A DNA stretch of 64,000 nucleotides from Montifringilla adamsi (GCA_017590115.1 JAGGNK010007071.1:249154-313153); one strand, 5' to 3'; positions 41,745-52,289 are shown, numbered from the stretch's first letter. The notes: generated by a model not told the origin, from the sequence alone. Translations and numbers: made by a program.

Positions 41745-41991
41745 CTGCTCAGAAAAGATCCAGTATGTAAATGCAGGAGGATATTTCCCATAAGTTAACA
41801 GTATTTGGTTTGTACTCCTAAACTTGTTCTATGAATTACCTGAAACCTCTTCCTCCATTTCCCAGTGCCTTTTTATTTTTTTAATGAATCAGGGGGGTTG
41901 TCACATCTTTGCTGATTTAGGATTTGTCCAGGTGGGAAAGATGTGTTTCTGGTGGAAACCCTTTTTATTTTTGGTTTGCCCTTTCTTACAG

Positions 41992-42168
41992 ATGTACATC
42001 ACAAGCACAATTAAAACAAAGAGTAGCAGGCTAGCCAAGCCCGTGCTGTGTCTGGGAACCCTGTGTGCTGCCTTCCTCACTGGGCTAAATCGAGTGTCTG
42101 AGTATCGAAACCACTGTTCGGATGTGATCGCAGGCTTCATCCTGGGAAGTGCTGTAGCCTTGTTTCTG
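41992..42168 (+). CDS. PLPPR1: PLPPR1 coding exon with degenerate C3 motif
   Basis: This 177-nt exon encodes 59 residues, phase 0 at both ends, with acceptor TTCTTACAG and donor GTAAGT. It opens with MYITSTIKTKSSRLAKP (end of helix 4 and loop). Helix 5 (VLCLGTLCAAFLTGL) follows, then NRVSEYRNHCSDVIAGF, and helix 6 begins (ILGSAVALFL). The C3 position that supplies the nucleophile-relay His and Asp in active lipid phosphate phosphatases is altered: Asn is at the usual Ser position, while HCSD keeps the His and Asp. A long A-rich tract starts about 45 bp after the donor. Confidence 0.96.
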
Positions 42169-44062
42169 GTAAGTCCATCATTCTTTCTGCATTCCCTTTA
42201 AATATACCGCAGTTAAAAAAAAAAAAAAAAAAAAAAAAAAACCCCAAAAAACAAACCAAAAAAAAAAAAAAAAAAAAATCACTTGTAGCCTGCAAGATCT
42301 AATTATAGTCTCATCTAATTAAAAGTTTTATCAAAGAATCCTAATATGAGATCAGGAACATACTAATTTGTAAGTCTAATTTGGTAGCATTTGTACATTT
42401 TCTATATTTCAATTATTTTAATTACTCTCCATGTTCTTACTTGATCTATTCTGGAAAATGCTGCAAAAGGTGGTGTAGATTTCAATATCAAAAGGAGGGT
42501 GTGTTTGACACTCCTTCTCTGTGTTGCAAAACCCATCTGTGTGGCTTGTATTTGTCAAAAATGTGAGGTACAGGGTGTTCTCTGGGGCTCTGAGATGTGA
42601 TCCTGGTTCTCCATTTTGTTTCAGACCATACAAGTGCAACAGAAGGGAAGGTCAGGATAAATTCCCTTGGAGATAAAACTACCTCCCTTTGCAGCTTTTA
42701 GAGAAAGCTGAAATCGTTTCCCCCTCACAAACATTCTAAAATACATGAAAGGCCTTCCCACTGAATCTAGGAAGAGAATCTCTCCAGACTCTGAGTGTAA
42801 CTGGCTCTCCTGTGTGGTTTAAATGTTTTGTTTGGTGAGAGGTGTCTTGCTGAGGATTTACTCACACAGCAAGCAGTCCAGGTCACTCTCACTATTACCA
42901 AGAAATGTGCCAGGTTCCATTTAATCAAAATATGCTTCAAAACTATCCACTACATAGCAACAGACACTTTATCCCTATAATCAGGAGGGATTAGGTTTCA
43001 AAGAGCCCTTAAATCTTGATTGTCCTGTCACTGATTTTTTTTTCTATTCTGTACTTGAAAAAGCATCAACAGACCTTCAAGCATCATTTATTCCTGTGCT
43101 CATTTCAGATAAAAAGATGTCTACAGCCTCTGACCTGAATCTCCTTGACTTTAATGTGAATAATTTGTCTGGATCCTGCTGGGAAGGGCAGTTTAAATCT
43201 CACCCATGCAATTTAAGAGGCAGCTGCCCCATCTATCAGGCCAGGACACTGTCTGTGCTCCCAGTACCTGTTGGTGGCAGTGACAGCCTCTCCCCAGCTG
43301 TATTTTGACCTTGCAGACCTTCTGGCACCCTGTAAGTGTCACAGGCTGAATTTCAGAGTGGTGGAAGGGGCCTCCCCAGAGGGGTGCTGTCAGATTCCTG
43401 GCACAGGACCCACCCGGGCTGCAGCCTGCTTCTTGCTTGGGTCTGTGGCAGTGAAGGGGAGCAGTCAGCAAGAAATCACTCCACCAGCAAATGTATCAGC
43501 TCCTGTGTACCTTCTTTTTATCATGTCCTCCAGCTACCCACTGCTTTGCATAGTTGGTCTTACTGGCATCACCATCACCATGTGGGTGCTATGAGTCTGG
43601 TCATGCATAAGGGAAGGATTTATGGGATAAACACCACAGCAGTGATGCTGGAAGCATGCAGGAATGGTGCTAAATGGTGTCATCCAGATGTGAGGGAGGT
43701 TCAGCCCTCCACAGAGCTGTGTTCACTGTTTGGAAATGACAAAGTCTGAGTCTGAAGGGAGTATTTGGCCACTAAAGGGCATCATTTGGGTAGTCTGTGG
43801 TTCTGGGATGATAAGGCATACATGGGGGTCTCTGCTGTGTCCAGCATGAAATGTAAAAAGGCTGAGAATGGTTCATCACCAAGGCAGTCCATCATGCCCA
43901 GCCATGTCAGTAACTGAGGTCTAAGGCTGACACAGATGATGCCTTGAACCCAAACCCAGGTTAAATTCTTTCAGTTGTGTACATGGTAACTCCTTCTCCC
44001 TCCAGGTTTTTCGTGGGGAGGGAATACACTGACCTTACTCTGGTTTCTTCTGCGTTGCACAG
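42169..44062 (+). other. PLPPR1 intron (1.9 kb)
   Basis: Nothing recognised beyond the A-rich tract near its 5' end. Confidence 0.85.
42212..42279 (+). repeat. A-rich low-complexity tract
   Basis: Two long A runs separated by ACCCCAAAAAACAAACC, beginning about 45 bp after the PLPPR1 donor at 42169. Confidence 0.95.
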
Positions 44063-44194
44063 GGGATATGTGTTGTCCATAACTTTAAGGGCAGTCATGC
44101 AGCTCCTTATAAACCGAAGCCTGAAGACCCACGAGGAGTGCCACTAATGGCTTTTCCCAGGGTGGAAAGTCCTCTGGAGACACTGAGTGCACAG
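44063..44194 (+). CDS. PLPPR1: PLPPR1 coding exon (C-terminal tail)
   Basis: This 132-nt exon encodes 44 residues, with acceptor TTGCACAG, donor GTACTG and phase 0 at both ends. It reads GICVVHNFKG, finishing helix 6 and entering the cytoplasmic tail, and then KPKPEDPRGVPLMAFPRVES and PLETLSAQ. The tail is conserved with mammals except for a short variable stretch after HNFKG (SHAAPY here). Confidence 0.95.
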
Positions 44195-45483
44195 GTACTG
44201 TAAATCTCCTATCCAGACCATCACCAAGCATATTTTCAGTTGTATCAGAGTAAAAAGTAGTTTTGTACCTGACCACATGTGCCTCATTTCAAGCCCATTG
44301 AACAGAGTGAATCTGCATCACAGCAGAATTTGTTTTGAGGCATTTATCCCTGAAACTACCAAATACTGTAGATCTTCTGCCCCCATATGTATCCACAGCT
44401 AAAGAAGGAGGATTTCATATGCCTCACAAACTTCTGCTTAGAAGAACAGAAAACTGAGAGAAAAGTAAAAATAATTCTGCCTATTTACATTCCAGAAAAC
44501 TTTTGAGATGTATGAAACATTTACTCTTTCCTGAAGATAAACTAGTCTGTCCTCAAAAATATTACAGAGATTAGGTTTTTTATCCTTATTACTGTTCAGT
44601 ATCTTCTATAATAAGAAGAAATAATATACTTTTTTCTATCTCTAATTCATCAGAAGAAAAATATTAGCATTCTTTCAAGCCTGGAAAAAAATAGCTAGTG
44701 GGAATATCAATATTGACAGTGTTTCTGTTAAAACTCCTAAATTTAAATGGCTTATTTTGGCATAACTGCATCACACCCAGTCCTTTCAAAACAGACAAGT
44801 AAATGGAAGATGCCAGAAATTTTAGGAACAAGGATAAACTGTAGTTCATGAGTTATCTGAAATACATTGGTATCATTTCTTTGGTCTTTAAATTGTACTT
44901 CCTTTATTAGATGGCCTGTCACACATGATGTGTAGCAAGATCAATAGTGACTTTTGTTAAACTCTTTGTGAAATAAACTGAAAAGAGGATTTTTTTTTTA
45001 AAAATGGGAACAATACCGTCTCTCATGTCTGGAAATACTTTGCTTAATTGAAGAGGTCAATTTTGATTAGGCAAAGATTTACTGGAAGTCTTTCTACTAA
45101 ATCTACAGAACTGTGTGCATTAGATATTCTCTTGATAGGTTTATAGTCCAGAAACTAAGTGCTACTTATATATATCCACATTGTGTTGTGTAGAAGGAAG
45201 GGCTGAGCAGGTGAAAATATTCATGAGCTGTGAGAAACATTTTATCCTGTCAGCTGTTTATAGCTACTAGACTGTGAAATGCAGGTAGGGACTGAACTTT
45301 AACTGTTGATGTCCACCAGGAATCAACAAGACGATTTTCTTAAATTATAATTATTGACTATACATCTACAATGCAGGTTTTATGAGCAAGGTTTTTTCCC
45401 ACTGCTTTTACACACTAGTAGGGTATGTCAGTGCCAGACTGCTGTATACAAGCATTCATGTGTTTGCCTTTTCTTCTTTGCAG
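44195..45483 (+). other. PLPPR1 last intron (1.3 kb)
   Basis: AT-rich intron; nothing recognised. Confidence 0.85.
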
Positions 45484-45516
45484 AATCATTCTGCCTCTAT
45501 GACTGAAGTAACCTGA
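45484..45516 (+). CDS. PLPPR1: PLPPR1 terminal coding exon and stop
   Basis: After the acceptor TTTGCAG the terminal coding segment reads NHSASMTEVT followed by TGA. This is the same ten-residue C terminus as mammalian PLPPR1. It is too short to be found as an ORF by itself; identity, phase and a good acceptor support it. Confidence 0.94.
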   Translation, partial: NHSASMTEVT

Positions 45517-45995
45517 GATGGGAGATCTGCAGCTGAAGCTATTTTTTACTACCCTCCAGTAAAATACTCCAAGACACACAGTTACTAAATGTCTAACTGT
45601 GATGACCAGTATTATGTTATGTCTAGTTAGAGGCTAATGTTTTGTACTTTTTTTGTATGAGGAAGTGATGTAGCTTGCCCTGATTTTTGTCAGCTTTAAT
45701 ATTATTATGCCAGACTTTAAAAGCAAAACAGAAAAAGAAAAAAAAAATCCCTTTTCTTGTTTAAAGTGTGCACTGAGGAACTACATCTATGGAATTGTTG
45801 ATGTTGTTATGTGATATTTGTACACAAATTTTTTTCTTCTCAGTTTTGAATTTATATATCTTGTGGGGGAAAAAAATCACTTTTACCTTTTCTTACCATA
45901 AGAAGTGCTGGGTCAGATTCTCATCTGAGTAAACTCAGCATGGATCAGAAGTAATTGCATATATTTAATTCATATTAAAATAACAGTGATCAGGA
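45517..45995 (+). other. PLPPR1: PLPPR1 3' UTR (end uncertain)
   Basis: AT-rich sequence after the stop codon with no coding features. No canonical AATAAA was seen nearby. The variant ATTAAA at 45974-45979 is the first plausible polyadenylation signal and would give a UTR of roughly 480 nt. A longer UTR extending toward 47 kb cannot be excluded. Confidence 0.45.
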
Positions 45996-46569
45996 ATCTA
46001 ACCTGAATGATACTATCAATAAGAAACAAAAATCCATCTTTGATTCAGTGAGTTACTTAAGTGTTCCCTAGGAGTTAATGGACTTCAGTTACACCCAGTT
46101 CCCAGACTAGAAGCATGTCCTTAAGCACCTCACTGAATCAAAGCCTGATTGTTCTGGTGTGGGTGATTGTGCCAGTTATTGAAGAATAACTAAAACAACA
46201 TCCTTGGTCTGCAGTACAGACAGACTAGACATCAAAATTTATAGTAGTAGCTGATAGCATGTGAGCTGACTATATCATCTCCCTAGATCCTCATTCCTCC
46301 CCGAGGCCCAGCTAAAGCTCCCAGTGAAACCTGGCTTCAGGAATTGACTATGGGGATATACAGCCACCACTGCGGGCTGAGGCTGCGCATTAAGTGTTTC
46401 ATCATTTCATCATAGATTTGTGGGGTAACTAGTGACACTGGTGCAAAGGAAAAGTTGTACCACTCCTTCATCAGGGTGGCATTCCTTGGCTTTCAAATTG
46501 GCACAGCCAAGAAGCCAGTTTTGCTGCCCAAAATATATTTTTTTTCCTGAGGGGCTTTGACAAGCCAGG

Positions 46570-46713
46570 AAAAAAAAAAATAGACAGAAAGGAAAGACAA
46601 GAAAAGACAGGGAGAAAGACAGAAAGAAAGAAAAAGACATAAAGACAGAAAGAAAAAGACAGAAAGACAAGAAAGACAGAAGGAAAGACAGAAAGAAAGA
46701 CAGAAAGAAAGAC

Positions 46714-46760
<47 letters not shown>

Positions 46761-46762
46761 AG
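46570..46762 (+). repeat. Purine-rich (GAAA)n/(GACA)n tract
   Basis: About 190 bp almost without pyrimidines except the C of GACA units. It resolves into pure AAAG repeats at about 46716-46760. The minus-strand ORF rich in FLSFFLS repeats is an artefact of this tract. Confidence 0.95.
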
Positions 46763-47883
46763 GTGAGTCTGTAGTAGCAGTCTGCATTTTTTTTGTAAAT
46801 TCTGCCATACAGAATTTATATCAAAACTGCTATATTACAATTTAACAACTTTGTCTAAGCATTATAAAGATAACTAAGTGTGGGTTGGCAATGGGAAGAA
46901 CAACAAAAAAAAAGCCCATTTACAATGGTTAGAACTAGGGCAAAGGCTTCATTAAATGATTTTTCACTGTTTCTAGGATTTTCCTGCATCTCATTCTTCT
47001 AGCATGGTGATAACTGCTGTGTGTCTCCTTTAAAGAATGGAGCCTCTGTACTTTTACTGGAATGTTTACCTCACATTTCCGTGTTGGCTCTTCTTGGCTT
47101 TTTTTTTTAATTTTTCCAAAACAGAAGAAAAAAAAATTATTAAAAAAGCAAACACGTGAGCCAGTCTTTCATTTGCTTATGACACAAAAAAAACCCTGGA
47201 ATGTCTGTGTGTGTGTTCTTCCTTGTTCTGACTCTACTGATGTCTGCTTCTGGCTTAGGAATATAAGGATCAGACTTGGACCATGCTGTCTGTGGCCATG
47301 AGGAGCCTTTGCTAAGTGTTCTGGGTTCCTCACTGCAGCTGTAATCAAAATTCCAGAGGGAAAAATCTGTTCTGAGTCATTTTATCAAGAAATACACTCC
47401 CAAGCTGGCTTTTTCACACTTTCTTCTGATCTTCACAAGCCACTGCTCTGGCTTAAAACAAAGAAAAATGCATGGGTAGGGCTTCTATTTATTTATTTAT
47501 AATTCAATTCAACTGAAGTGACAAACTTTTAAGAGTGACAAACTTTATCGGGGATAAAGTAATTGAGCATCTAGAAATCTTGCCCTCCCATGGCACAGCT
47601 GCTGTGTGCAAGACCTTGATGTCATTTCAAATTTCTGCTTCTTCAGCTTGTTACAAGCAGGTAAATGTTTTGCATCTCAAACACCCATGTGAGATCCTCT
47701 TCCCTTGTACTCCAGGCCCTGCAGCCTCCTGTGCTGATGGAAGCATGAGGTCTGCACCTCCAAGGGACTGGTATGTCTGAGATCAGGGAAACAGCAATTT
47801 GACTCAATTCAGACACAGCAAAACAGGAGGCAAGCTGCTGTCAAGCTCCTTTCTTGCCCGTCCCAATTCCCAGTCCAGTTTTA

Positions 47884-47910
47884 TACTGTTCTGATCACAT
47901 CAGAACAGTA
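47884..47910. repeat. Perfect 12-bp inverted repeat
   Basis: TACTGTTCTGAT and ATCAGAACAGTA are perfect reverse complements around a CAC loop. Confidence 0.92.
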
Positions 47911-48814
47911 CATTACATGAGCTATCAAAGTTACATCCTGGGAGAGACAAAGAAAAGGGAATGAGCACAAAGTGCAACTACAACTGAAGTATTGTCTCAG
48001 GTGGTGTTAAAGATGAAACAAGGAGGTGCAGGTGTCTCTGGTTTTGATGGAAGGACATAATTTCATTAAAAAGTAACTTCCAATTCACTGCTCCCAAACC
48101 GCCTCTGAAGCCAACAAGATGACAGAGTTAGTAATTTGTCACACTGTGGTTTTTCATAAGCTAACATAACAGAGGAGAGATTTGTGAACATTCAGCCTTC
48201 CATGATGATCAGTGAAACATCCCCAGTTACCTCACCCCAGTTCACCCCGTAGTGGAACATGCAGGTGTACACTTACACTATTCTGTAATTCTTCCAGAGT
48301 CAAAAGGAGAAAAGAAAGCATTTCTTAAATTTCTTCAGAGCTTTTGAGAAGAAAGCAGCACATGAGAAATTTGCTCAGTTGAGAAACTGAGCACTGTAAC
48401 ACACAAAAACAGCAGTGCCTGAGTGTGCTTCATACATCTGCACACTGAAAAAAAACCAGAGGAGCAAGGGTTCAAGGCTTGGAGTGGTATAACCAGGACA
48501 TTTCTGGATTATTCCCAGAAAGATCACACAGACTCTCAACCTCACTGGAAACAACTTGTTTTACAGAAAACAGTCATAAAGCACCATGCATTTCTCAGAC
48601 TGTTTATTTTTTTGTCCTCCTGACCTCACTGCTTACCTCCTCTGATTAAAAACAGACCTGCATGATCAGTTAGATGGGAAGAAAAACTAACACCCAAAGA
48701 CTTAAAAAACTGGGCCCTTAACAGACATTGGAGAATTCAACAAGATGCCTCGACAGCAGATGTTTTTACAGGGCTGTTGGAGACTTCACCATTACTAAGT
48801 GATTTCAGTGAACC

Positions 48815-48820
48815 TTTATT
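48815..48820 (-). terminator. MRPL50: MRPL50 polyadenylation signal
   Basis: AATAAA on the minus strand (TTTATT on plus), 87 bp past the stop codon. It implies a short 3' UTR ending near 48795. Confidence 0.7.
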
Positions 48821-48906
48821 ACTGAAATTCACAGATCTCACCCACCAGAGGGCCGTGCTGCTGCCCTGCAGCACCAGCCAGGCACAGGGATGCTCTGTGG
48901 GGGGAC

Positions 48907-49303
48907 TCACTGCTGCCAGATGATTTTCAGGTTCGGGGGCAGCTCTGCGGCCGCGAGTTCATCGATCTCCGTGCCGTCCTTCACGGGGCTGCGATAGAAA
49001 CCCAGCACGTCCCCAGCGCGGCGCATGCGGTGCAGCTGCGAGTTAGGGACGGCGTGTCCCAGCTCTGCCGCCAGCCGGGCCAGCAGGCGATGCTTCAGCC
49101 TGTTCTCCTGCAGGGGAGCCTGCTGCCAGTCCTCGGGAACAGCGGGCCCGAAGACCTCCCTGACGTGGGACTCGAGGCAGCTCTGCAGGTCCTCGGGCGG
49201 GATGTAGCTCCGGCGGCGTGGCGGCGGGCGGATCAGGCTGGGCTCGCTCCTCTCCTCCTTCTCAGCAACTGCTCCGTCTGCTTCCACTTCTCTTTCCTCC
49301 TTC
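48907..49303 (-). CDS. MRPL50: MRPL50 exon 2, mitochondrial ribosomal protein L50
   Basis: This encodes most of mL50 (MRPL50), a vertebrate-specific component of the mitochondrial large ribosomal subunit. Its features are the charged linker KEEREVEADG, then the conserved block IPPEDLQSCLESHVREVFGP, LKHRLLARLAAELGHAVPNS and the C-terminal ELPPNLKIIWQQ before TGA. The acceptor is GCCAGCAG on the minus strand. The first base G completes an AGG Arg codon with the AG ending exon 1, so 131 further residues follow. An apparent upstream Met (49323) belongs to intron sequence and is not the start. The neighbour PLPPR1 converges on its 3' end. Confidence 0.95.
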
Positions 49304-50004
49304 CTGCTGGCACCAGAACACATTTTCAGCCTCTGGGCTACTCAAGACAGAGTCAGAGCATTTTTGTATTCGTGGTGTTTTAAACCACTCGCTCCAGACA
49401 CTCCACACATCCAGGGACTCGTCAGGTCTGTCAGCCAGAAATGCACCGGCTTTCCCAGTGCTGCTCCCCACACAGGCTGCCTCTGCAGAGCTATCACCCA
49501 CCCACCTTCTTTCACTGGTCTGAGTGAAAACAACATTTTAACAAGATTAGTTCTTTTCTTTTGGGAGTCACAGCTCCATTTTCTAATTTGCTGTGAATAA
49601 AAAGCATATCAGAAAATAACCACTACTACAGAAGAAAATCAGTGCCCATATGTTTAAAAAAAATCACTACTAGTTTTTAAGTAAAAAAATTTGCCTTCTC
49701 ATATGCCCCAGAGGAACAGTTTTTCGTTCCGTGAAATCCCTCTCTTCCCACTCCTAACAAAAGCAGTAACTGCTCTAAAGGCTCCAACCCTGCACCACCG
49801 CACCCCGGCAGCGGTGCACCTCGGTGGGCGCTGCCTGCCCAGAGAACCTGCGGAGTCTCCTTCCCCAAGGACATTCCAAATCCGCCTGACAAACCCTGAG
49901 GGACTTGCTCAGGGGGTGTCGGGCTAAATGACCTCCACGGCCCGGTTAAGGCCCGGCACGCAGAGAAGGCCAGAAGCCACCCGCACCCGGTGCCCTGCGG
50001 GTAC
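49304..50004 (-). other. MRPL50 intron (0.7 kb)
   Basis: GT-AG intron; nothing recognised besides GC-rich sequence near exon 1. Confidence 0.85.
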
Positions 50005-50093
50005 CTGCGGCCTCCCCACAGCGCCCTGAGCCCCGCGGGGCCGAGCCCCGGGCTCCGCCGCGCCGCCACCCGCAGCGCCCGCAGCGCCGCCAT
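50005..50093 (-). CDS. MRPL50: MRPL50 exon 1 with mitochondrial targeting sequence
   Basis: The ATG at 50093 (context AGCATGGCGG) opens MAALRALRVAARRSPGLGPA, an Arg/Ala/Leu-rich, acid-free stretch typical of a mitochondrial presequence. The exon ends CGCAG before the donor GTACCC after 29 whole codons plus two bases, and the phase matches exon 2. The joined protein is 161 aa; human is 158 aa. The exon lies inside a CpG island. The presequence is poorly conserved with mammals, as expected. Confidence 0.9.
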
Positions 50094-50162
50094 GCTGGGG
50101 GCGCGCCGGGCGCCTTCCCGCGGCCACCGCGGGTGACGCATTTGTGCCGCGCCCCGCAGAGC

Positions 50163-50181
50163 CTCATGGGAAATGTAGTCC
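50163..50181 (-). promoter_or_regulatory. ZNF143/THAP11-type promoter motif
   Basis: On the minus strand ACTACATTTCCCATGAGGC closely follows the known ACTACAANTCCCAGNATGC element of housekeeping promoters (established motif). It sits 70-88 bp upstream of the MRPL50 ATG in sense orientation. Confidence 0.7.
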
Positions 50182-50220
50182 GTCCCCTCAAGCCAGCCCC
50201 GTCGCTGGGAAACGGAACTT

Positions 50221-50867
50221 TCCTTAGGAAAGTGGAAATTTCCTTAAGAAAAGGCGTTCTTTGATGTTTGGTCTTTGTGTGTTTTCAGGCCTAATCGTCA
50301 GGAAGAGAGATTTTGTCCGTGTAACAGAAACTAGCCAACAAGTTCTAAGTGATGGCCAGGCCTTTGAATGGCAGGTTATTTGTTGGCTCAATTGCCTTGT
50401 TGAGGTGTAGGGCTTGACAACCTTCAGTGACCACATGGGAGGTCAGCAAGGCTTGGGAAGAAGGATGCACCACTGATGGTGGACACAAAGAATGCAGAAT
50501 TTATGGGCACAAGGACATTTGGCAGAACCCCCAAGAAAAGGGACAAACTAATAAAGCAAATGCAGCACCTATGCTGAATCAGCTCTGGTGGGGTAAAAGG
50601 CCGCTCCAGCAGGGACAGATCATCAACTCATGGACAGCAATTTAAGAAAGTACTGACTGAAAAGAAAGACTGAGCATGCAGACTAATTAGCATGAGAAGC
50701 AAGAGGCTCAATAACTGAGCAGACAGAACACTAATTCTTATGAAAACTAGATAACTTGTAGTCAATGAATATTAATTCTTTTGTTTACTAATGTATATAA
50801 ATAGGGGAAAATTTTGGTAATCTTGGTGCTGATGGTGGCTTATAAAAAAGAGGGAGAGGGACTTTCT
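50221..50867. other. Unclassified AT-rich region, possibly an LTR remnant
   Basis: No gene is seen. A TATA-like TATATAAATAGGGG at about 50794, in sequence similar in style to bird endogenous retrovirus LTRs, suggests an old LTR, but edges and duplications were not identified. Confidence 0.3.
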
Positions 50868-51155
50868 ACACAGACAGTGACAGGATAAGGGGGGACAGTT
50901 TTAAACTAAAAAAAGGAAGAGTAGATATTTGGAATAATTTCTTTACTGTGAAGGCAGTGAGGCCTTAACACAAGTTGCCCAGAGAAGCTGGGAATGCCCC
51001 ATCCCTGGAAATGTTCACAGCGAGGTTTGGACAGGGCTCAGAGCAACGTGGTCTAGTGGAAGCTGTCCCTGCCCATTGCAGAGAGGTTGGAACTGGATGG
51101 GTTGAAAAATATGACCTTTCAGGTCATTTTTAATGCAAATGATTCTGAGATTTCT
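50868..51155 (+). mobile_element. CR1-type LINE 3' end, sense
   Basis: Well-preserved CR1 3' end: GTGACAGGATAAGGGGGGAC, AGTTTTAAACTAAAAAAAGG, TTTACTGTGAAGGCAGTGAG, GTTGCCCAGAGAAGCTGGGA, CTAGTGGAAGCTGTCCCTGC and a degraded terminus near ATGATTCTGAGA. Confidence 0.9.
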
Positions 51156-52260
51156 CTTCAATCAGAATATCAGTAGGATGCTGCTCATCAGGAGCAGAGG
51201 TTTCTGTGAACTCAGGTATGTGGAGATCCAGAGGACTACAGCTGAAGCAGGAAAGAGGTGTTATTCCTGACACTAGCATCAACCTCTGGAGTGTTTTTTG
51301 GCAAATCACTGACCCTTTGTTCATTGTCAGGAGAGACTTAACACAAGCCTTAATTATGCAGTGACTGGATCCACTGAAGGATTTTGACTGTTTATTTATC
51401 GCCTGTGTGACACACTGGTTGCTAACTCAGAGGCCCTGAGGAGGTGGTTACAGGACAGTGATTTTGCCTGTTTTCCCTGTATTTGTTGGCAGGAGCAGCG
51501 AGTGCCAGTGGCCAGGAGGAGCAGCCAGCAGAGAGAGTGACCCTGAACAAGACATGGAATCCTCTGGGTCGCCTGACCCTGGCTGTTTAGGGGGCTGCTC
51601 CAAGGCCTCATGAGTTGATTGGTGCAGCATGTAGCCAAGCAAATACTCCTACATAACCTTAGACCTGCTGTTTTTGCCATTTATGCCTTTTTTTCATGAC
51701 CATCTGACTGTGCTTTTGCTAACAAAGCTTACACCTTTAACAGGGGCACAGCAATGTGCCAAAGGTCAAACTGTGTGTCTGCAACATCAGCCTCATTACT
51801 CAAGCTACACCACAGGTAGGCCAACATGCCTTCATGCATGCTCTGTGTTAATTATTGTGGAAAACACCAGTGTAGAGGTGATTTGTAAGGACAGACTTTG
51901 CACAGCCCTGACTCAGTGTGTGCAACCCTAACACAGTGTTTAGCAGCCTCATCTCGCCAGCAATGGTTCTCCAGAGACATGAGATGCTTCTGAGTTGAAG
52001 GTAGTGTTGTTTATCTGCAGCCTGATTCCCCAGCACTGCTTGCTGTGTATATCTCCCAAGTGTTTTACTGTCTGCCAGACTTCTGTTGGCAGGATTAACC
52101 TCTCCAGCTGTGCCACTGTTGGGTTATTTCCCTTTGATATCCTCAGAGTTTCCCAAGGTCACCAGCTTCAACACTTTGCACAGTCTCTGCAAGGACCACA
52201 AAAAACCACCGATGTGTGAAAGATATTGTAAAGTTTACACAAAACGAAAATAATTGAGGT
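51156..52260. other. MRPL50-ALDOB intergenic region
   Basis: No gene recognised. Only short ORFs without family features; in particular no C2H2 zinc-finger repeats. Confidence 0.7.
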
Positions 52261-52283
52261 AGAGATTAGTTTTCAATTACTGT

Positions 52284-52289
52284 TTTATT
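52284..52289 (-). terminator. ALDOB: ALDOB polyadenylation signal
   Basis: AATAAA on the minus strand about 390 bp past the stop codon. It implies a 3' UTR of roughly 410 nt (52262-52680), similar to the known aldolase B transcripts. Confidence 0.65.

Larger units (their letters stand above)
36389..41991 (+). other. PLPPR1 intron (5.6 kb)
   Basis: No gene recognised. It contains the second LTR-like copy at 39.1-39.6 kb and a 31-bp direct duplication near 41.7 kb. Confidence 0.85.
15868..45516 (+). other. PLPPR1: PLPPR1 gene span (six 3' coding exons in window)
   Basis: Gene-level entry for phospholipid phosphatase-related protein 1 (PRG-3/LPPR1), a six-pass membrane protein of neurons linked to neurite and filopodia growth. 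The exons 15868-16056, 27397-27529, 36138-36388, 41992-42168, 44063-44194 and 45484-45516 join in one frame with GT-AG introns and give 304 residues plus stop. The human protein is 325 aa, so about 21 N-terminal residues are missing. They would be encoded by an exon upstream, and I saw none in the first 15.8 kb. The family resembles lipid phosphate phosphatases, but the key catalytic motifs are changed here: PSKH replaces PSGH, and the C3 motif reads NRVSEYRNHCSD instead of SR-x5-H-x3-D. This agrees with the known lack of classic phosphatase activity. Introns in the window are about 11.3, 8.6, 5.6, 1.9 and 1.3 kb. Confidence 0.97.
45996..48789. other. PLPPR1-MRPL50 intergenic region
   Basis: This lies between two convergent genes. 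It holds a purine-rich tetranucleotide tract at 46.57-46.76 kb and an inverted repeat at 47.88 kb. No additional gene was recognised. Confidence 0.7.
49780..50220. promoter_or_regulatory. MRPL50: MRPL50 CpG-island promoter
   Basis: GC- and CpG-dense sequence covers exon 1 and about 120 bp upstream and drops sharply to AT-rich sequence near 50220. No TATA box is evident, as usual for housekeeping genes. Confidence 0.8.

Noticed and set aside
46410..46808. Minus-strand ORF of FLSFFLS repeats
   Set aside because: Translation of the purine-rich microsatellite, not a membrane protein.
49304..49323. Upstream Met at 49323 as MRPL50 start
   Set aside because: It lies before the acceptor GCCAGCAG. 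The phase-matched exon 1 with a targeting sequence in the CpG island gives the right protein length.
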